A program made the translations under genes and the position numbers. Below, in pieces: positions 33,459 through 42,911 of a DNA stretch of 64,000 nucleotides. Each line of letters opens with the position of its first letter. Position 1 is the first letter of the stretch. The stretch spans positions 1,178,001 through 1,242,000 of the forward strand of contig NZ_VUOE01000001.1 of assembly GCF_008386635.1 (NCBI RefSeq), written 5' to 3'. Under the pieces are notes generated by a model, which did not search any database, was not told where the DNA came from, and saw nothing but the letters and a program-made list of their open reading frames with translations. This DNA is from Maribacter flavus (GTDB taxonomy: Bacteria > Bacteroidota > Bacteroidia > Flavobacteriales > Flavobacteriaceae).

Positions 33459-35674
33459 GCAAACAGATCAACGTAGCGCTCATTGGAAATCCCAATACAG
33501 GAAAGACCTCCGTTTTCAATCAATTGACCGGACTCAACCAAAAGGTAGGGAACTACCCTGGTATCACGGTCGAAAAAAAGGAAGGCATCTGCAAACTGCC
33601 CAGGGGCGTACGTGCACACATCATTGACTTACCGGGCACCTACAGTTTGAACACTACTTCCTTGGACGAGAGCGTTGCCGTTGAACTGCTTCTCAACAAG
33701 AACGATAAGGACCATCCGGATGTGGCCCTTGTTATATCCGATGTAGAAAACCTCAAACGGAACCTGCTGCTTTTTACCCAGATCAAGGACCTGAAGATTC
33801 CCGCTATTTTGGTCATCAACATGGCCGATCGTATGGCCCGAAAAGGTATCAGTATAGACATTCCCCTTTTAGAGGAAAAACTCAATGCAAGGATAGCCCT
33901 TGTGAGTACCCGAAAAGGTTTGGGCATAGAACAGTTAAAGGAACTTATTGCGGATTATAAAAGTCTTTCCAAGACACCCAATGTGGACACAACCGTAATT
34001 GACCCGGAGTATTTTGACAAGCTTAAAAAAACCTTCCCCAAGGAGGACATCTATAAATTGTGGCTGGTCATTACCCAGGACGTCAATTTCATGCCCATAG
34101 AGAAAAAGCTTATAAAGGACGCATCTTCCTTTAGCACAAAGACGAAATCCGAATTAAAAAGGTTGCAGCAAAAGGAAACCATCCTAAGGTATCAGTTCAT
34201 CAATGGCATTTTAAAGGAGACCTACAAGGTAGATAGGAACGCCGCCAAAGGTTTTAGGGCTACCTTGGACAAAATCCTGACCCATAAGGTTTTTGGATAT
34301 CTCATCTTCTTCATTATTCTTCTCACCATCTTCCAAGCCATCTATGGTTGGAGCGAATACCCCATGGATATGATAGATGGTTTTTTTGCCTCGGCTACGG
34401 AATGGGTAAAGGATACTTTACCACCAGGAGTGTTTACCAACCTTATTGCAGAAGGCGTCCTCGCCGGCATTGGCGGTATCGTCATTTTTATCCCCCAGAT
34501 CGCTTTTTTGTTCCTGTTCATCTCCCTTTTGGAAGAAACAGGATATATGAGCAGGGTGGTGTTCCTTATGGACCGTATTATGAGACCCTTTGGCCTTAGT
34601 GGAAAAAGTGTTGTGCCCTTAATTTCTGGGACTGCCTGCGCCATTCCCGCGGTCATGGCCACCAGGACGATCGAAAACTGGAAGGAACGGTTGATTACCA
34701 TTTTGGTGACGCCCTTTACTACCTGTTCCGCGCGATTGCCAGTGTACTTGATCATCATCGCCTTGGTAATCCCGGAGGGAAATTTTCTTGGGCTAAGCTT
34801 TAAGGCACTAACCTTAATGCTCTTGTATATTCTTGGCTTTGTGGCCGCGATTGTATCGGCCATGGCTCTTAACAAAATTCTAAAGATCAAGAGTAGATCG
34901 TTTTTTGTGATTGAACTGCCTAATTATAAGCTGCCACTATTGAAAAATGTGGGCTATACCGTTTTGGAAAAGACCAAGAGCTTTGTCTTTGGAGCGGGTA
35001 AAATCATCCTTGCCATTTCCATCATTCTTTGGTTCTTGGGCTCCAATGGGTTTTCCGATGATTTCAATAATGCCGAATCGATTATAGAAAAACGAGTTTC
35101 TCAAGAAGGCTATTCTACCTACAGTGAAACCTACATCAAGAACAACCTGGAACAGTACCGCGCATCCTTGGTAGATAGCGGGATGTATCCCAACGTAATA
35201 CAGGACTCTATCCAAACTATGGAATCCACCTTGGAAGGTAGGGCCCTAAATCAAGAAATAGCCAGTTACAAATTGGAACATTCATACATGGGCTATATGG
35301 GCAAGGCCATTGAGCCTGTGGTGGAACCCTTGGGGTATGATTGGAAAATAGGAATCGCCGTTCTGACCTCCTTTGCCGCCAGGGAAGTTTTCGTTGGTAC
35401 CTTGGCCACCATCTACAGTGTAGGCAATGACGAGGAGGAAACCATAAAGAACCGCATGGCGGCAGAAGTGAATCCGGTAACCAAAGAACCTTTGTTCAAT
35501 TTGGCATCGGGGATATCTCTATTGCTGTTCTACGCCTTCGCCATGCAATGCATGAGTACCCTAGCCATTGTGAAAAGGGAAACCAATTCTTGGAAATGGC
35601 CTACCTTTCAGCTGGTATTTATGAGTCTTTTTGCCTATATTATAGCGCTGATCGCCTATCAAATCTTAAAGTAA
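33455..35674 (+). CDS. feoB: FeoB ferrous iron transporter
   Basis: A 739-residue inner-membrane ferrous iron importer. The N-terminal GTPase has GNPNTGKTS (G1), DLPGTYSL (G3) and NMAD (G4), followed by a helical regulatory domain and two Gate-type membrane halves with the conserved SGTACAIPAVMATRT (trimmed) and SFAAREVFVGTL segments. A roughly 90-residue soluble insert (around 530-620) lies between membrane helices, usual for Bacteroidota FeoB. Coupled to feoA by a four-base overlap. Confidence 0.96.
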   Translation: MSKQINVALIGNPNTGKTSVFNQLTGLNQKVGNYPGITVEKKEGICKLPRGVRAHIIDLPGTYSLNTTSLDESVAVELLLNKNDKDHPDVALVISDVENLKRNLLLFTQIKDLKIPAILVINMADRMARKGISIDIPLLEEKLNARIALVSTRKGLGIEQLKELIADYKSLSKTPNVDTTVIDPEYFDKLKKTFPKEDIYKLWLVITQDVNFMPIEKKLIKDASSFSTKTKSELKRLQQKETILRYQFINGILKETYKVDRNAAKGFRATLDKILTHKVFGYLIFFIILLTIFQAIYGWSEYPMDMIDGFFASATEWVKDTLPPGVFTNLIAEGVLAGIGGIVIFIPQIAFLFLFISLLEETGYMSRVVFLMDRIMRPFGLSGKSVVPLISGTACAIPAVMATRTIENWKERLITILVTPFTTCSARLPVYLIIIALVIPEGNFLGLSFKALTLMLLYILGFVAAIVSAMALNKILKIKSRSFFVIELPNYKLPLLKNVGYTVLEKTKSFVFGAGKIILAISIILWFLGSNGFSDDFNNAESIIEKRVSQEGYSTYSETYIKNNLEQYRASLVDSGMYPNVIQDSIQTMESTLEGRALNQEIASYKLEHSYMGYMGKAIEPVVEPLGYDWKIGIAVLTSFAAREVFVGTLATIYSVGNDEEETIKNRMAAEVNPVTKEPLFNLASGISLLLFYAFAMQCMSTLAIVKRETNSWKWPTFQLVFMSLFAYIIALIAYQILK

Positions 35675-35823
35675 TGGAAATAGTACAACACATATTGGTC
35701 TATATAACCCTACTCATTTCGGTTGGATACCTCGCCTATAAATTTGTGTTGCCCAAACGACTGTTTTCCGTTGGTAAAAAATCCAGTAAAGCCTGTGGAC
35801 AGGACGATTGTGGCTGTCATTGA
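35674..35823 (+). CDS. FeoB-associated Cys-rich membrane protein
   Basis: A 49-residue protein with one transmembrane helix (VYITLLISVGYLAYKFVL) and a short tail ending KACGQDDCGCH. This matches the small FeoB-associated Cys-rich proteins often encoded after feoB, proposed to act in place of FeoC. Its ATG overlaps the feoB stop by one base. Confidence 0.85.
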   Translation: MEIVQHILVYITLLISVGYLAYKFVLPKRLFSVGKKSSKACGQDDCGCH

Positions 35824-35943
35824 AACGGAGCGCCCTCTATATGCTTCATTGTTAAAAAATCAATAAACCTTTCACAATACTATCCAAAAGGACATGGTTT
35901 TGTTCATTTCGATTAGTTAGTTTGTACTCCATTCCATCATCCA

Positions 35944-37461
35944 ATGTACAGAACACGGACCTTTGCCATTTCTAGTCTTACCCTACTCTTTAGCACCTTA
36001 CTGTTCTCACAGAACATAAGCTCCACGGTACTGGACAGTACCACCTTACAACCTGTGCCCTATGCTACCATCATCCTGAACAAAAATGGGGTCATTACCA
36101 ATGAAGAAGGGAAATTCAGTTTTTTGATGACCGAAAGCATCAAAGAAACGGACTCACTTTTCATTTCATGCATTGGTTATGAATCCATAGGGAAGCCTTT
36201 GAACCAATTTACGGGCAAGGCTATCCTTTTGAGCCCAAAAGCCATAGAACTCAAGGAAGTGATCGTTTCAAACAAGGACTACACGCCGGAGGAAATTCTG
36301 GAATTGGTCGAAGAAAACATCGGCAAAAATTATAAAAACAACTTTACCAAAAAGCGCCTGTTCCTCAGGGAATCGTACAGAAATTACATTGAAAAATCTA
36401 ACTATACCATCAAGGAATCCACTATTCCGGCCTTGAACAAACAGTTTTTGGACAGTGTTCTAAATTCCATCCCATCAAACGATACCTATTATACCGAGGT
36501 GCTGGGCGACCTATATGGTAACGACGATACCGATGCCCAAAAATTGAACCTGATAAAGGCCTCTGAACTCTATGATAAGAGAAGCCGACTAGACCTGGAA
36601 AACCTGGAGGAACGTTTCAATGATATCATCAAAAAGAACGTAAAGACCGATAGCTATTTCAAGGTAAAATCAGGCCTGTTCGGAACCAAAGTCGATGCCG
36701 AGGAACTCTTTGACCAGGAGGTGGATTCCAGTGAAGTGGAATCGCTCAACAAGGAACTTGAAAAAACAACGGAGCGCAAAAAGTTCTTCGCCAACTACAA
36801 ACGCAGCACCTTGGCCAACCTATACACCAACCTGCCCATTTTTAAGGATACGGACTATAACGTACTGTGGAAGTCCAACCGATACGACCTAATCCTGGAG
36901 GACTTCACTTACATTGGGGACAAACCATTATATGTCATTGATTTTAAACCGAAGCGATCAGAAGAATTTAAAGGGAAACTCTATATAGACGCCAATGACT
37001 TTGCGCTTATAAAGATGGATTTTGAAAATGTGGAGCCGCTGAGAAAATTCAACCTCTTGGGCATTTCCCTAAATGAGTACCTGGCAAAGGGCAGTATACT
37101 TTTTGATAAGGATGACGATGGAACCTACAGTCTCCGCTACTACGAGATCACAAAAGGAAACCGGGTTGGATTTAAACGACCGGTGAAGATCATTGAGAAG
37201 AACAAAAATGTCAAAGGCCGTAGGAAGCAGAACGAACTCCATTTGAAAATAGATGCCGCTTTTAATGGTAGGAACAAATACGAAGTGGTGGTGTTCGATA
37301 CTGAATCTATCTCGGAGGCCCAGTTCAAAGCATTTACCGAAAAGAACGACGTGCTGCCCCAATACATGCCCAATTATGACCCTGAATTTTGGAAAGGCTA
37401 TACCATTATGGAGCCCAATATGGCAATCAAGGAGTTTACCTCACAGGTTGAAAACGAATGA
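35944..37461 (+). CDS. Exported protein with carboxypeptidase-regulatory-like domain
   Basis: A 505-residue protein with a signal peptide ending LLFSQ, then a CarboxypepD_reg-like beta domain (SSTVLDSTTLQPVPYATI, NEEGKFSFLM, FISCIGYES), and a long C-terminal domain typical of DUF5686-like or related Bacteroidota outer-surface proteins (YVIDFKPKRSEEFKGKLYID). It is not a TonB receptor: no plug or barrel follows. The substrate is unknown. Confidence 0.7.
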   Translation: MYRTRTFAISSLTLLFSTLLFSQNISSTVLDSTTLQPVPYATIILNKNGVITNEEGKFSFLMTESIKETDSLFISCIGYESIGKPLNQFTGKAILLSPKAIELKEVIVSNKDYTPEEILELVEENIGKNYKNNFTKKRLFLRESYRNYIEKSNYTIKESTIPALNKQFLDSVLNSIPSNDTYYTEVLGDLYGNDDTDAQKLNLIKASELYDKRSRLDLENLEERFNDIIKKNVKTDSYFKVKSGLFGTKVDAEELFDQEVDSSEVESLNKELEKTTERKKFFANYKRSTLANLYTNLPIFKDTDYNVLWKSNRYDLILEDFTYIGDKPLYVIDFKPKRSEEFKGKLYIDANDFALIKMDFENVEPLRKFNLLGISLNEYLAKGSILFDKDDDGTYSLRYYEITKGNRVGFKRPVKIIEKNKNVKGRRKQNELHLKIDAAFNGRNKYEVVVFDTESISEAQFKAFTEKNDVLPQYMPNYDPEFWKGYTIMEPNMAIKEFTSQVENE

Positions 37462-37570
37462 TTGTCGACCGCCTGAACTACTACGAAGAAAGTTATAGGG
37501 GTATGAAAATCAAGACCGCTGCGCCCGCCTGAACGGCACAGGAGGAAAAACCGTCAGGAAATTCCAATAA

Positions 37571-37957
37571 TCAAATCAACGTATCTATAAAGGAATAAAA
37601 CAGCAATGCCCACCCCAAGACAAGCAACAGGCCGCCAAGCGGGGTTATAGATCCCAGAAATCTAAGTCTCTTGCCTTTGGATGCGCTCACGCACAAGCCA
37701 TAAATACTGAAGGAAAATAGGATGGTTCCCAAAATAAAACTGAGCACCATGTACTGCTCTGCCTTGGTTTCCAGATTGTAATTAAACCCGATCATCAAGA
37801 GGACAAAGGCATGGTACATTTGATATTTGACCCCAGTCTCAAAACTCACTAATTGCTCTTGAGAAAAGGATTTCTTTAACTTATGGGCCCCAAAAGCCCC
37901 CAATATAATTCCCAATAATCCAAGAAGCGCACCTATAATTTGAGAAAGTAATACCAT
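37571..37957 (-). CDS. DUF423 family membrane protein
   Basis: A 128-residue protein with four transmembrane helices and the DUF423/YgdD signature: LLGIILGAFGAHKLKKSF, FETGVKYQMYHAF and SITPLGGLLLVLGWALL. Widespread but of unknown function. A single gene on the minus strand. Confidence 0.88.
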   Translation of the reverse strand: MVLLSQIIGALLGLLGIILGAFGAHKLKKSFSQEQLVSFETGVKYQMYHAFVLLMIGFNYNLETKAEQYMVLSFILGTILFSFSIYGLCVSASKGKRLRFLGSITPLGGLLLVLGWALLFYSFIDTLI

Positions 37958-38050
37958 AACTTTATTTCAAAGATATCGGTATTTTGCCAGTAAGTATATT
38001 GGTACTTAAGTCTTTTTTAATAATGGCTATCTTTAAAGAAATAATCTTGC

Positions 38051-38449
38051 ATGAAACATACAGTCATCCTTCTTTTCTGTAGCATTTTAATTGTAATTAT
38101 AAGCTGCGGTACCTCCAAAAACAGCTCCAGCACTAATTATTCAAATGAAACCATATCAAGTGAACGCACGGATATTCCTTTATTGGACAGAATTCGTAAA
38201 AAAAGTGGCATCATAATTAGAAATGGCGTACCTCTTCTGAATAAAGCTGCAAATTCATTCAATTCTGAAGGAAGTCCGGAACCTCTTTACATTGTAAATT
38301 CACAAATTTTGGGCAATTCCTTTTACTCGGTGAACGACCTCGTGGATAGTTTTAACGTTAAGTCTATTAGAATACTTTCCGGTCCGGATACTTCCAGCTA
38401 TGGAACCCAAGGAGCTAATGGTGTTATTATTATAACTATCTTTCAATAA
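38051..38449 (+). CDS. Stand-alone TonB plug-like lipoprotein
   Basis: A 132-residue lipoprotein (IVIISC lipobox). The C-terminal half reads like the TonB plug found in SusC-type receptors (PLYIVNSQILGN, SIRILSGPDTSSYGTQGANGVIIIT) but without any barrel. Such short plug proteins are found in Bacteroidota and their role is not known to me; they could interact with TonB or gate a partner receptor. Confidence 0.7.
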   Translation: MKHTVILLFCSILIVIISCGTSKNSSSTNYSNETISSERTDIPLLDRIRKKSGIIIRNGVPLLNKAANSFNSEGSPEPLYIVNSQILGNSFYSVNDLVDSFNVKSIRILSGPDTSSYGTQGANGVIIITIFQ

Positions 38450-38453
38450 GGCG

Positions 38454-38891
38454 TTAATTAGGCCTGCCAATATTTAATTTCTCTTGCAAACCATTAAACA
38501 ACTCAATCGTTTCAGTTGAATCCTTAAGGTTGAAATAGAGTTTTAGGGAATCCTTGTAGACCAATTTAATTTTGGGCTGGGAAATATTATCCACAAAGAC
38601 ATGGATTTTTTTATCCGTCAAGGAATCCTTGAATTCCTGAAAGATGCCCTTTTCCTTCTCAAGGGCGGAAAATCCGTTCAAACGGATCATGGGCGGAATT
38701 CGCTCCACGAAAACCACACTGTCCAAGTCGGAGAAAGCTACGTTCTCCACATAAAACCCGGAAAGCAGCCGAATATGGTCCGGTGCGGTCTTGACCCAGT
38801 TTTTATAGTGAACCGTTAAGGCGGAGACGCACAGAACGATGGTGATGACCAAAATCAAGTTCCAAAACCAATGTCTTTTTTGCGATACCAT
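38454..38891 (-). CDS. Hypothetical single-span membrane protein
   Basis: A 145-residue protein with one N-terminal transmembrane helix (NLILVITIVLCVSALTV) and an exported or cytoplasmic beta-rich domain resembling a PH-like fold (FSDLDSVVFVERIPPMIRLNGF). Convergent with the plug lipoprotein gene. Function unknown. Confidence 0.65.
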   Translation of the reverse strand: MVSQKRHWFWNLILVITIVLCVSALTVHYKNWVKTAPDHIRLLSGFYVENVAFSDLDSVVFVERIPPMIRLNGFSALEKEKGIFQEFKDSLTDKKIHVFVDNISQPKIKLVYKDSLKLYFNLKDSTETIELFNGLQEKLNIGRPN

Positions 38892-39000
38892 ACTCTATGT
38901 TGATTGAATCACGAACGTTCTGCTCCTCACAACGAAAGTTCACTAACTATAACTGCGTATTTCCTGAAAAATTATTTTGCACCCTTATTGAAAGATCGGT

Positions 39001-39822
39001 TTATCCCAACCCGACATCCAGCGTCATCATGATGATAAAGCCACCTATAAAGCCCATGGTTGCGATATCCGTGTATTTATCCTGTTGCGTTTCCGGGATA
39101 ACCTCTTCCACGACCACGAATATCATGGCCCCTGCCGCAAAGGAAAGGGCGTAGGGCAGAATGGGTTGAAACGTAAGTACCGCCCAGGCACCCAAAACCC
39201 CCGCAATGGGTTCTACAATGGCGGACGCCTGTCCGAATAGAAAACTCTTTGTCCGACTAAGTCCGTGCCTACGCAAGGGCATGGCCACTGCAAAACCTTC
39301 CGGGAAATTTTGAAGCCCTATTCCCAAGGCAAGGGCGACGGCCCCACCAATGGAAGCGCCCTCAAAACCCGCGGCAACCCCCCCAAACAATACCCCCACG
39401 GCCAATCCTTCTGGAATGTTGTGCAAGGTAATGGCCAAGGTGAGCAAGGTTGTCCTATGCCAAGGGGTATTTACACCTTCGGCCTCGCTTTCCTTAAAAT
39501 TGATATGCAAATGGGGTAGAATTTTATCCAAACCAAAAATAAATGCAGCCCCCAATAAAAAGCCCACTGCGGCGGGTATTACTTTTACAAAGCCCTCGCC
39601 CGGACTCATTTCGATACCCGGGGCCAACAAGCTCCAAAAGCTGGCGGCGACCATAACGCCCCCAGTAAAGCCAAGCATACCGTCCAGCACGGCCCTGTTC
39701 ATGGTCTTGAAAAGAAAGACAAAGGAGGCTCCTGCCGCCGTAAGAATCCATGTGAACAAGGTGGCATACAAGGCAGCCAACACAGGGTTTATCGATTCAA
39801 AATAGGTGATAACAGCATCCAT
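39001..39822 (-). CDS. ZIP family metal transporter (GufA-like)
   Basis: A 273-residue ZIP transporter with eight predicted helices and the metal-binding helices HNIPEGLAVGVLFGG and NFPEGFAVAMPL. ZIP proteins import zinc, manganese or iron; GufA-type members prefer zinc or have broad range. The gene starts 10 bases after the DtxR/MntR regulator gene on the same strand, so it is probably in its operon and under its control. Confidence 0.9.
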   Translation of the reverse strand: MDAVITYFESINPVLAALYATLFTWILTAAGASFVFLFKTMNRAVLDGMLGFTGGVMVAASFWSLLAPGIEMSPGEGFVKVIPAAVGFLLGAAFIFGLDKILPHLHINFKESEAEGVNTPWHRTTLLTLAITLHNIPEGLAVGVLFGGVAAGFEGASIGGAVALALGIGLQNFPEGFAVAMPLRRHGLSRTKSFLFGQASAIVEPIAGVLGAWAVLTFQPILPYALSFAAGAMIFVVVEEVIPETQQDKYTDIATMGFIGGFIIMMTLDVGLG

Positions 39823-39832
39823 ATACGTTCGT

Positions 39833-40495
39833 TTAGTTCTTTTCCAATACTTCCAAATAGAGGTTAGAGGCTATTTGGTCCGATATCCTCATTTCCCTTT
39901 TGTTAATCAGGATACTCATGGAACCATCAAAATCCTCCCGCTCCACAATTTTTAAGGTATCTCCCAAGGATATTTGGTTCTTGTCCAAAAATTTCAAAAA
40001 AGCGACGGAGGAATCATTGACCCCCACACAAACACCTTCGGAACCAACGGGAAGTTCACTGACCAATTTTTTGACCGACTTTTTAAACTCCCCATCTTTG
40101 GATGGAATAGGGTCGCCGTGCGGATCTACCCTAGGGTTTCCTAAATAGGTATCCAATTTATCAATGAGCTTGTCACTTTTTATATGCTCCAACTGCTCCG
40201 CTACTTCATGGACCTCGTCCCATGCGAAATCCAGTTTATCCACCAAAAAGACCTCCCACAACCGGTGCTTTCTAACAATGGAAAGCGCCGTAAGCCTACC
40301 CTTTTCCGTTAAGGAAACCCCTTTGTACTTCCTGTAGTTCACCATGTTCTTCTCGGATAGTTTTTTGATCATATCCGTTACGGAAGATGGTTTGGTATCC
40401 ATTTGGTCCGCAATGGCGTTCGTGGAAATGGAAGCTTCCTGCCCTCCGCTCAAATGATAAATGGTCTTTATATAATCTTCTTCTGAAAGGGTCAT
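39833..40495 (-). CDS. DtxR/MntR family metal-dependent regulator
   Basis: A 220-residue regulator: winged helix (AIADQMDTKPSSVTDMIKKLS), dimerisation domain with metal ligands (HRLWEVFLVDKL, EVHEVAEQLEHIKS) and a C-terminal FeoA/SH3-like domain (SLGDTLKIVERE). When loaded with manganese or iron it represses metal uptake genes. It is divergent from a TonB receptor gene, with a likely operator in between. Confidence 0.92.
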   Translation of the reverse strand: MTLSEEDYIKTIYHLSGGQEASISTNAIADQMDTKPSSVTDMIKKLSEKNMVNYRKYKGVSLTEKGRLTALSIVRKHRLWEVFLVDKLDFAWDEVHEVAEQLEHIKSDKLIDKLDTYLGNPRVDPHGDPIPSKDGEFKKSVKKLVSELPVGSEGVCVGVNDSSVAFLKFLDKNQISLGDTLKIVEREDFDGSMSILINKREMRISDQIASNLYLEVLEKN

Positions 40496-40544
40496 TATTT
40501 TTTTATATCCTGCTAAATTACATTTTTATATCCAAAAACAAATA

Positions 40545-40560
40545 TTTAGTTTTGTCTAAA
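40545..40560. promoter_or_regulatory. DtxR/MntR-type operator between regulator and receptor
   Basis: TTTAG-TTTTGT-CTAAA is a perfect inverted repeat. The -7 element TAGTTTTG (40547-40554) of the plus-strand receptor gene is inside it, so binding would directly block that promoter. A related site stands before feoAB. Confidence 0.65.
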
Positions 40561-40597
40561 TTTATTTTTAGTAATTGTTAAAATAATATTTTGACTT

Positions 40598-42862
40598 ATG
40601 TGTATTAGATATGTTTGCTGTATTCTTCTAATGTTGTTTTGTCTTAGGACATGGACACAGGAAGCTACTGTATCGGGCCATGTTTCATCTGAGGGGCAGG
40701 CGATTCCTTTTGCAAACATCAATTTAAAAAACACCAAAATCGGAAGTGCTACCGATGAATCTGGGAATTATTCCCTTAACAATGTGGATGCCGGAACGTA
40801 TACCCTTATCGCCTCCATTATGGGATATGCCCCTTTTGAACAACGAATTTCAATTGTAAAAAACCAGCAACTGGTATTCGATATAGAAATGGCCCCAGTG
40901 GCGGAAAATCTAGATGAAATGGTGGTTACAGGTACCCTTAAAGCCGTGAGCCGTTCCGAAAGCCCGGTTCCTGTGGAGGTCTATAGTCCTACTTTTTTGA
41001 AACAAAACCCAACGGCAAACATTTTCGAGGCCTTGCAGAACGTCAATGGGGTTCGGCCGCAAATAAACTGTAATGTCTGCAATACGGGTGATATCCACAT
41101 CAACGGATTGGAAGGTCCGTATACCCTGGTGTTGATCGATGGCATGCCCATTGTAAGCGGCCTTGGAACGGTTTATGGCCTTATGGGAATCCCTAACTCC
41201 CTGATCGAACAGATCGAAATCGTCAAAGGGCCTGCCTCCAGTTTATATGGTAGCGAGGCCGTTGGGGGATTAATCAATATCATCACCAAAAACAATTTGG
41301 AAGCCCCGGATTTCGCCGCAGATACCTTTTTGACCGGATGGGGCGAATACAATCTGGATGTGGGTGCCAAAATAGACGTAGGGAAAAAAGCGAACGTGCT
41401 ACTAGGCCTCAACTATTTCAATTTTGATCAGCTGGTGGATAACAACGGGGATAATTTTACCGATTTAACGATTCAGGACCGTATCTCCGTATTCCAAAAG
41501 TGGGGTTTTCAACGAAAGGATAACCGAATATTTTCACTGGCCGGCCGCTATTTTTATGAAGACCGATGGGGCGGGGAGCTGCAATGGACCCCGGAGTTTC
41601 GTGGAGGAGATGAAATATATGGTGAGAGTATCTACACCAGCCGATGGGAAGTTTTGGGGAAATATCAGCTACCCCTGGAGGAAAAAGTGTTGTTCTCCTT
41701 TTCGTACAATGACCACAGTCAGAATTCGGTGTACGGGGATACCCCGTATTTGGCTGATCAGCGCATTGGCTTTGCCCAAATGACCTGGGACAAAAAAGTG
41801 GGCAGGCACGATCTTTTGCTGGGCACGTCCCTCCGATACAATTTTTACAACGACAATACTCCGGCAACACCCCTTGCGGACGAGGTTTGGATTCCCAGCC
41901 TATTCCTACAGGACGAAGTGGCCTTGGCCAACAAACATTCCCTTTTAGTGGGACTCCGATACGATTATGACAATCGGCACGGGGCGATTTACACGCCTAG
42001 GACCGCTTATCGGTTTAAGATAACGGATAACGATATCCTACGCCTGAACGCGGGCACGGGGTTCCGGGTAGTGAATCTATTTACGGAAGACCATGCCGCA
42101 TTGACCGGCGCCCGGGACGTTATCGTAACGGAAGCCTTGGAACCGGAACGTTCCGTCAACATGAACCTGAACTATCTTAAAAAGATATATGGTTCCAATG
42201 GTACGTTCGCAAGCTTGGACGCATCGGCCTTCTATACCCGATTCAGCAATGCCATCCTACCTGATTACGATACCAATCCCAACCAGATCATCTATGACAA
42301 TCTGGACGGTTTTTCGGAATCTAAAGGTATAAGTGCCAATTTGGATGTGGTCTTTCCCAGTGGTTTCAAGTTTTTGCTCGGTGCAACGTTTCAGGATGTC
42401 AGCCAAACGGAAAATAGTATAAAAACCAGGCAGATACTTACGGAAAGCTACACCGGCACTTGGAACTTGGGCTATACGTTTCAAAATTTAAAACTAACGG
42501 TGGACTATACCGGAAATCTGTATGGCCCTATGCGACTTCCCACCTTGGGCGAAACGGACCCACGAAGCGATTATTCCCCACTTTGGAGCATACAGAACGT
42601 TCAATTTACATACAAGGGACTTAAGGATATGGAAATCTATGGCGGAATTAAAAATTTGTTGGACTGGACACCAAACCGAGGCAATCCCTTTATCATCGCC
42701 CGTGCCAACGACCCCTTCGACCGCGAGGTGGTGTTCGATTCCAACGGCATTCCCGTTGCCACACCCAACAATCCCAATGCCCTTACCTTTGACCCTTCGT
42801 ATGTCTATGGTCCCAATCAGGGCATACGGGGATTTCTGGGTCTGAGGTACCGGATAAATTAA
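40598..42862 (+). CDS. TonB-dependent receptor, metal-regulated
   Basis: A 754-residue outer-membrane receptor: signal peptide with several Cys (MCIRYVCCILLMLFC), CarboxypepD_reg domain (TVSGHVSSEGQAIPFANI), plug (LVLIDGMPIVSGLGTVYGLM, SLYGSEAVGGLINIIT) and barrel ending LGLRYRIN. The plug has a CNVCNT pair before the GDIHINGLEG loop, unusual and perhaps metal binding. Being divergent from a DtxR-type gene, it probably imports a metal chelate (iron or manganese). The ligand is unknown. Confidence 0.88.
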   Translation: MCIRYVCCILLMLFCLRTWTQEATVSGHVSSEGQAIPFANINLKNTKIGSATDESGNYSLNNVDAGTYTLIASIMGYAPFEQRISIVKNQQLVFDIEMAPVAENLDEMVVTGTLKAVSRSESPVPVEVYSPTFLKQNPTANIFEALQNVNGVRPQINCNVCNTGDIHINGLEGPYTLVLIDGMPIVSGLGTVYGLMGIPNSLIEQIEIVKGPASSLYGSEAVGGLINIITKNNLEAPDFAADTFLTGWGEYNLDVGAKIDVGKKANVLLGLNYFNFDQLVDNNGDNFTDLTIQDRISVFQKWGFQRKDNRIFSLAGRYFYEDRWGGELQWTPEFRGGDEIYGESIYTSRWEVLGKYQLPLEEKVLFSFSYNDHSQNSVYGDTPYLADQRIGFAQMTWDKKVGRHDLLLGTSLRYNFYNDNTPATPLADEVWIPSLFLQDEVALANKHSLLVGLRYDYDNRHGAIYTPRTAYRFKITDNDILRLNAGTGFRVVNLFTEDHAALTGARDVIVTEALEPERSVNMNLNYLKKIYGSNGTFASLDASAFYTRFSNAILPDYDTNPNQIIYDNLDGFSESKGISANLDVVFPSGFKFLLGATFQDVSQTENSIKTRQILTESYTGTWNLGYTFQNLKLTVDYTGNLYGPMRLPTLGETDPRSDYSPLWSIQNVQFTYKGLKDMEIYGGIKNLLDWTPNRGNPFIIARANDPFDREVVFDSNGIPVATPNNPNALTFDPSYVYGPNQGIRGFLGLRYRIN

Positions 42863-42911
42863 TACCCAGTAGAATTTTGAAAGTTGGATACGGAAATCCC
42901 TATTTTTGGGT

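Noticed and set aside
39265-39805. Two long plus-strand frames opposite the ZIP transporter gene
   Set aside because: Antisense shadows of a clear transporter; Pro/Lys-rich with no domain.
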